Assembly (NCBI GenBank): GCA_029891385.1
Contig: CM057233.1
Coordinates: 28,688,540-28,752,539, forward strand
DNA from: Erythroxylum novogranatense
Taxonomy: Eukaryota; Streptophyta; Magnoliopsida; Malpighiales; Erythroxylaceae
Length of the DNA stretch: 64,000 nt
Direction of reading: 5' to 3'
Both the position numbers and the translations under genes were made by a program. Shown one piece after another: positions 58,468 to 64,000 of this stretch. Each line of letters begins with the position of its first letter. Position 1 is the stretch's first letter. Below the pieces are notes generated by a model. The model was given only the letters and a program-made list of their open reading frames with translations. It was not told where the DNA came from and did no database searches.

Positions 58468-58481
58468 TGGTATCAGAGCCA
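58468..58481 (+). promoter_or_regulatory. Primer binding site of copia B (initiator Met-tRNA)
   Basis: TGGTATCAGAGCCA, one base after the LTR end. Confidence 0.93.
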
Positions 58482-59591
58482 CTTGTGTCGTATATATCGA
58501 AGAAATCATAGCAAGGTCGGAGCTGCCTATTGCTTGTGACGATCATGCATGTTGACTATGTTAAATTCGAAATCAGTATGGCAGACTTGTTTTCAAAATT
58601 TTCTTGCTCAGATATGCTCATAAGATGTTGTTGAATATGTCTGTGTAAGGAAAGAATTTATAAATGTGATTTGATATGGTTTTGCTAATTTATTCCCTAA
58701 TGTTCTGGTTGCTGTGTTTGTGCACAATCCTTGAACAGGCATGATTATAAATTCAAGAATAAATTATAGAAATATTTTTTTTTGGATTTTCTTTCACCGA
58801 TATGTCTCTAAGATGTTTATGAATGTCTATGAGAATGTAAAAATGTTTTCGAGGTTATTTACTATTTATTTGAGAATTTATTGTGTGCTGCTGGGAATAT
58901 CTGTGTTGAGGAACACAGATTCAACATTGGCTTTAATGCTGAGGTTGGTTGAGTTTTTGTTGGAAATAAATCCTGAAAACATTCATGGAGCATGTTGTGA
59001 ACATGTTGTAACCTCTGTAATTTTCTCAGAATTTATTGAAATTTTTTCAATGATTTTTTCAAGCAAAAGACAGAGCTTGACAGTTTTGAGAAAGTTGCTG
59101 GAACTGTTTTGTTTGGAATGATTGATTGTGTATTTTTCGATTCCAATGCCTTGGATTATTTTTAATGTGATTAAAAATATGTTACATTGATTTTTTATGC
59201 TTGCCAAACTGATTTTCTTGAAATTGGGTTTCCAAAAATTTTCAGATGTCAAATATGTCACATTAGCGTCTCGTTAGTACATTTCGTTGTCTTGATTGTT
59301 TTGGCCGTCACGATTTTGTGACCAGTGCCGAAGTAGTCTTGATAAAGTGTAGACTACCTAGAGATACTTAGGGTGATAGTTTGATATTCGCAAAATTATT
59401 TGGAAATCTAAGTGAATAGTAGTGTATTCATCGATTTCAAGTATTTCCTGTATAGTATGACTATATATGGTAAGCATGATACAATGAAAGTATTTCATTG
59501 GTACATCAAAGTAAAGTATATTACACTTGGTATTGTGAATTTGAACTGCACGGATTGAGAAATTAGCCGATTAGAGAGCATTCCAAATATA

Positions 59592-59766
59592 AGTCGACTT
59601 ACACATGCATAAGTCGACTTGCATACTCAAAAGTAGTCGACTTATACATGCACTAGTCGACTTGTTCGTGTACAGTAGTCAAGATTAGTCGACTAACACA
59701 TGCACTAGTCGACTAGTTCGTGCACAGTAGTCAAAAGTAGTCGACTAACAAATGCATAAGTCGACT
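59592..59766. repeat. AGTCGACT palindrome array in the copia B leader
   Basis: GTCGAC occurs eight times in about 175 bases, mostly as AAGTCGACTT or TAGTCGACTA, separated by ACACATGCA or TTCGTGCACAGTAG spacers. The unit is about 20-30 bases. Confidence 0.85.
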
Positions 59767-59964
59767 AATACATGCAAAGGTAGGATGATGGATGATTATA
59801 GGTATAGATTCAATGTGATTGATGAAATGCCCTAAATCATTCCATATAGTCATGGTGACTATAATCCTACGACTTGGAGAAGAAAAGTGTGAAAAAGATG
59901 AAATCCCTCACATAATATGAAAACTAATGCCTTCCATTAATATGGGAGAACCAGAGTTCTTATA

Positions 59965-60365
59965 GAGTTGGGTTATTAGGTAAACCCAAGCTCACTCTAT
60001 ACTGGATATGTTGAACCATGGAAATAAAATTTTGGATTAATGGGTGGGTTTTCACTAGAAGCGTTGATTTGTTGAGTAAACTCAAGGTCAACGAGAGAGG
60101 CGAAATTGGGTAGTGTACATCATATGTATGCCGCATCAAGAGTTGATAACCCGATGTGTGCATACATCACGAGTTGATAGCACTAGTCGATAATTGCACC
60201 TGTGATGTAACTGGTATGACCGATACCTGTCGATTGATCTAAGGTGGCTTGTTGGGTAAACCCAAGGTCATTTTAGTATTGTCAGATATCTATGATGCAA
60301 TTGGTATGACCGATACCTACCGATTGACCTACGGTGGCTTGTTGGGTAAACCCAAGGTCATTTTT
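59965..60365. repeat. TTGGGTAAACCCAAGG palindrome repeats in the copia B leader
   Basis: A block of about 80 bases (TGGTATGACCGATACCTGTC ... GGTGGCTTGTTGGGTAAACC) occurs at about 60208-60271 and 60300-60363. Two looser copies of the palindrome occur near 59977 and 60073. Confidence 0.8.
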
Positions 60366-60544
60366 AGTAATGTTGGATATTGACCCACTAGGACATTTTG
60401 TCATAATGTTTCTTGGATTCGTAATGAGGATTATGGATTCTTTGAAACTAGTGGGAGCCATATGTATGTCATTTAAGTCCTTATGATCATGCATGTAATT
60501 CTATTCTAACATTCTTTCTCTCTTTCTCTTTAGGTTAATTGAAG

Positions 60545-61335
60545 ATGACTTCCAGTGTGAATTTGCGCTCACTAATAGATTCTAATAAATTAACTGGACC
60601 TAATTTTTTCGATTGGCTGAGAAATCTGAGAATTGTTCTCAGATCTGAGGAACTGGGCTATGTCCTAGATGTTCCACTTTCTGATCCACCTGCTGTTGAT
60701 GCTTCTGATGAGGATCAGAGAGCATATCGTAAGCATCTCAAAGATAGTGACATGGCTACCTGCTTTATGCTCGCATCTATGTCACCAGAGCTGCAGAAGC
60801 AGCATGAGTCTATGGATGCTAATACCATAGTGTTTCATCTTAGAGAGCTTTTGATGAGCAAGCTCGGTCTGAAAGGCTCGAGATCTCGAGGCTACTCTTC
60901 ACTACTAAGATGACTCCAGGTTCATCTGCAGTGCAGTATGCACTGAAGATGAATGGGTATATTGAGAGGTTGGTTGTCTTAGGTTTTGTTATGGATTATG
61001 AATTAAGTGTTGACTTAATTCTAGTTGGATTGTCTGATAGTTATTCACAGTTTGTGTTAAACTATCGGATGAACCAAATATCCACGACAATCCCTGAGTT
61101 GATCAATCTGCTCAAGACAGCAGAGCAAGCTATCAAGAAGGATAGCAAGCAAGTGCTTATGGTGGCCTCTTCTTCTTCTAGTTCAAAGAAAAAGAATCTA
61201 AAGAAGAAAAAGTCTAAGAAACCAAAAGGAAGTGCAGCCAAGAAGAAAACCAAAGAAACTACACCAAAAGGAACTTGCTTCTATTGTGGCAAGACTAGCC
61301 ACTAGAAGCGAAACTGTAAAGTCTATCTGGAAGAA
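60545..61335 (+). pseudogene. Copia B gag (nucleocapsid), frameshifted
   Basis: ATG at 60545 gives MTSSVNLRSLIDSNKLTGPN and FFDWLRNLRIVL, the N-terminal signature of plant copia gag. The frame changes near 60850-60870, where the downstream sequence continues in another frame and reaches KMTPGSSAVQYALKMNGYIE. A lysine-rich stretch (61180-61260) precedes a zinc knuckle CFYCGKTSH-(stop)-KRNC at about 61280-61317. TAG at 61303-61305 replaces one residue of the knuckle spacer. The product would form the virus-like particle and bind RNA. The ATG was chosen over an upstream in-frame TTG because it matches family N-termini. Confidence 0.9.
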
Positions 61336-61806
61336 TTGAAGCAGAAGAAGGCATCAGATGCCTTAGCTCCTTCAGGTATGTTTGTCATTGAGGTTAATAC
61401 TGTTTCTGACCATAACATATGGATATTAGATACCGGTTGTGGCTCACACATATGCAATGATATGCAGGGCCTCATGGACAATAGACAGCTCATGAAGGGA
61501 GAAGTAGACCTGCGTGTAGAAAATGGAGCAAGAGTTGCTGCATTAGCCGTAGGCACTTATTTTTTGTCACTTCCCAGTGGGCTTGTAATTAAATTGGATG
61601 AATGTTATTTTGTACCTGTTTTGACAAAGAACATATTGTCTGTTTCTTGTTTAAATAAAGCTGGTTTCCATTTGACTTTTAGTAACAATGGTTGTTCTAT
61701 TAGTTTGAATGGAATGCTTTATGGTACTGGTACATTGTGCAATGGCATTTACATATTAGATATGTCACATCCAATTATGAATGTCAATGACACGAAAAAA
61801 ACGTAA
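61336..61806 (+). pseudogene. Copia B aspartic protease region
   Basis: Same frame as the second part of gag. The catalytic triad D-T-G occurs in WILDTGCGSHIC (about 61420-61455). Downstream LDECYFVPVLTKNILSVSCL is typical of the stretch between protease and integrase. The frame ends at 61806 after an A-rich run. The domain itself looks intact, but it is cut off from the rest by shifts. Confidence 0.88.
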
Positions 61807-62720
61807 ACGAGATAATTTAAAATCAACTTACTTATGGCATTGTCGCCTTGGCCATATAAATGAGAGACGCATAGCTAAGCTCCATAAGAGTGGTAGCTTA
61901 GGGTCATTTGATTATGAATCATATGACACATGTGAATCTTGTTTATTAGGCAAGATGACTAAGTTACCCTTTAAGGGAAAGGGTGAGCAAGCGATGGGGT
62001 ATTAGACCTAATACATTCGGATGTATGTGGTCGATGTCCATCCATGCTAGAAGTGGTTGTCTTTACTTCATTACCTTTATCGATGATTATTCTCGATATG
62101 GGTACATGATTCGATGAGATACAAATCAAGCATTTGAAAAGTTCAAACAATTGAAATGAAGTAGAAAACCAACTTGGGAAAAGTATCAAAATATTACAAT
62201 CTGATCGTGGTGGGGAATACTTAGACCAACAGTTTTTAGATTATCTCAGAGATAATGGGATTTTAACTCAATGGACTCCACCTTACACACCACAGCATAA
62301 TGGTGTGGCTGAAAGGAGAAATCGAACCTTGTTAGACATGGTACGATCGATGATGGGCTTTGCAAATTTACAGAAATCCTTTTGGGGGTATGCACTCGAG
62401 ACAGCTGTTTATTTGTTAAACAGAGTTCCATCAAAGACAGTTGAGGTTACTCCATATGAGATGTCGACTAACAAAAGACCCTATCTTACTCATTTGAAAG
62501 TTTGGGGTTGTCCTGCTTATGTGAAGCGGATACAGTCAGATAAACTTGATGCAAAATCTGACAAGTGTTTATTTGTAGGATATCCTAAAGAAACAATGGG
62601 ATATCAATTCTACCTTGCTGAGGAACAAAAAGTGTTTGTTTCAAAGCATGCTGTCTTTTTAGAGAAAGAGTTTCTTTTACAAGAAGACAGTGGGAGCAAA
62701 ATTGAACTTGAAGAAGTTCA
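61790..62720 (+). pseudogene. Copia B integrase
   Basis: The HHCC zinc domain (61830-61965) reads LWHCRLGHINERRI and YDTCESCLLGKM. The catalytic D,D,E residues are recognisable in LIHSDVCG (62008-62031), SDRGGEY (about 62203) and HNGVAERRNRT (GAA at 62311-62313). The C-terminal part has HLKVWGCPAYVKR and CLFVGYPKET. Between 62000 and 62170 the frame is broken by stops and shifts. From 62305 it is open and runs without a break into RT. It would insert the cDNA into the host chromosome. Confidence 0.9.
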
Positions 62721-62899
62721 AGATGCTCGAACAGACGCAGAATCAATCGCTGAACTCAAGCTCGTGACTCATACAGATGAAGCAACAGTTCAACCTTCTA
62801 CAACACATGAAGTTCGTAGGTCACATAGGATACGCTATGTTCCCGAGAGATATGGATTTCTCGTGAATGAACAAAATGACGTATTGCTCATAGAAGATG

Positions 62900-64000
62900 A
62901 TGAGCCTACTACCTATGAAGAGGTTCTGAAGAGTTCAGAGTCTGAGAAATGGCTTCATGCCATGAAAGCTGAAATGGATTCCATGTATGAAAACCAAGTA
63001 TGGACTTTGGTTGAGGCACCCGAAGGAATAAAACCCATAAGGTGTAAATGGGTTTTCAAAAAGAAAACCAACATGGATGGTAATGTGATTACCTATAAAG
63101 CAAGGCTTGTGGCTAAAGGTTTTCGTCAAAGACAAGGAGTTGACTACGACGAGACCTTCAGCCCAGTAGCAATGCTTAAATCCATTAGGATACTCCTAGC
63201 ATTGCCACTCATTATGATTATGAGATATGGCAAATGGATGTGAAGACAACTTTCCTAAATGGAAATCTAGCTGAGGATGTGTATATGACACAACCTGAGG
63301 GCTTCATCTCCTATGATGGCGAAAAGGTATGCAAGCTTCAGAAATCCATCTATGGATTGAAACAAGCATCCAGGAGTTGGAATATCCGTTTTGATGAGGT
63401 AATCAAAGAGTTTGGTTTCTCACAAAATCCGGATGAACACTGTGTGTATAAGAAGGTTAGTGGGACTCCAATCGTATTCCTTGTGCTATATGTAGATGAC
63501 ATATTATTACTAGGAAACGATATCTCTATGCTACAATATGTGAAGATTTGGTTGTCCAAATAATTTGCCATGAAAGACCTTGGTGAATCAACTTATATCC
63601 TTGGGATAAAGATTTATAGAGATAGATCAAAAAGATTGCTTGGTCTTTCACAATCAACGTACATAGACAAGATGCTAAAGAGGTTTAGCATGGAGCAATC
63701 CAAGAGCGGGTACCTTCCCGTGACTCATGAGATAACACTCTCGAAATCTATGTGTCCTAAGACACAAGATGAGAGGATGCGCATGAATATGATCCTGTAT
63801 GCATCTGCAGTAGGATCTATCATGTACGCAATGCTATGTACGAGACTCGACGTATCATATGCTCTAAGTGTTACGAGCATATACCAATCGGATCCTAGTG
63901 AGGGTCACTGGGTGGCTGTCAAGAATATCCTCAAGTACTTGCGAATGACTAAGGATGTTTTCTTGGTATATGGAGATGTAAATCTCCAGGTGAGCGGGCA
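62900..64000 (+). pseudogene. Copia B reverse transcriptase and start of RNase H
   Basis: The frame open from 62305 carries KWLHAMKAEMDSM, WVFKKKTNMDGN and YKARLVAKGFRQRQGVDYDE. After a shift at about 63215 come WQMDVKTTFLNGN, KSIYGLKQASRSW and the intact active site YVDD at 63489-63500. TAA at 63561-63563 interrupts after WLSK, and the sequence then continues (FAMKDLGESTYILGIKI, TRLDVSYALSV, HWVAVKNILKYLR). The connection and early RNase H region run off the window. Unlike the copia relic at 1-2004, the catalytic aspartates are kept. Confidence 0.92.

Larger units (their letters stand above)
58467..60544 (+). other. Copia B leader between LTR and gag (2.1 kb)
   Basis: No gag-like coding before 60545. 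An open frame of 126 codons at 58741-59121 is AT-rich and matches nothing I recognise. The leader holds two repeat arrays (59592-59766 and 60177-60365). A leader this long is unusual for copia and may be spliced or carry packaging signals. Confidence 0.7.
56656..64000 (+). mobile_element. Ty1/copia retrotransposon B, 5' LTR to RNase H (runs off the window)
   Basis: The 5' LTR (56656-58466), primer site, 2.1 kb leader and gag-protease-integrase-RT order are all present, the order that defines copia. The insertion lies inside the hAT transposase frame. GAGTT (56651-56655) is the expected left TSD but cannot be confirmed. The 3' LTR is outside. The polyprotein has several shifts and stops, so it is non-autonomous as read. 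Confidence 0.93.

Noticed and set aside
58741..59121. 126-codon frame in the copia leader as an extra gene
   Set aside because: Phenylalanine- and leucine-rich from T-rich DNA, no family match, no supporting context. Kept only as a note under the leader.

Overview
This is a plant (angiosperm) nuclear window made almost entirely of transposable elements nested inside each other. I see no host gene. The supporting signs are AT-rich DNA, CACTA and hAT transposases of plant type, Ty1/copia polyproteins, very long gypsy-type LTRs, initiator-Met-tRNA primer sites and a Cassandra-like 5S segment. I cannot name the species.

Layout, with each join resting on a target-site duplication (TSD) read from the sequence. 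(A) The base layer is an old Ty1/copia element: decayed integrase-RT-RNase H at 1-2004, its polypurine tract and 3' LTR start at about 21494-21545, and its LTR remainder from 51393. (B) A CACTA (En/Spm) transposon, 2124-21253, TSD ATG, sits just past the copia pol stop. It carries a dead TNP2 gene and a dead Transposase_24-type gene, both on the minus strand. Its long 5' region holds a chimeric solo LTR (10638-13768, TSD CTAGC), itself hit by a palindromic tRNA-like element (11182-12428, TSD GAGAG), and a minus-strand solo LTR (15030-20391, TSD TAAAT) hit by a second one (16749-19416, TSD TCATA). (C) A LARD-like retrotransposon, 21546-51387, TSD TTTTC, interrupts the copia LTR. After removing insertions its LTRs are about 4.23 and 4.26 kb around a 3.5 kb non-coding interior. 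Its 5' LTR is hit by a solo LTR (24257-28620, TSD TTTCT). Its 3' LTR is hit by another solo LTR (37044-50527, TSD TTCAG), which contains a two-LTR element of the same family as the first solo (39677-49359, TSD TGCAT, interior only 0.8 kb).

Downstream, a broken hAT transposon (about 52270-56655) with a 64-65 bp minisatellite is interrupted by a second Ty1/copia element (56656 to beyond the window end). This copia keeps its 5' LTR, primer site, long repeat-rich leader and a nearly complete but frameshifted gag-pol.

Almost every coding region is broken. The most interesting material is in the LTRs. Five related LTR families share an intron-like cassette (GTGAGTAACCTAG to TTTTCAG or TTTTTTAG, 631-868 bp) with small palindromes next to the acceptor. 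Families also share a GC-rich hairpin cluster, in several cases followed by a CCGACATCCGATTGA motif. One LTR begins with a 5S-rRNA-like Cassandra segment and also holds tRNA-like boxes. Indel patterns between the two LTRs of the 39677-49359 element suggest that some 'lesions' may be consensus errors, so frameshifts should be read with care.
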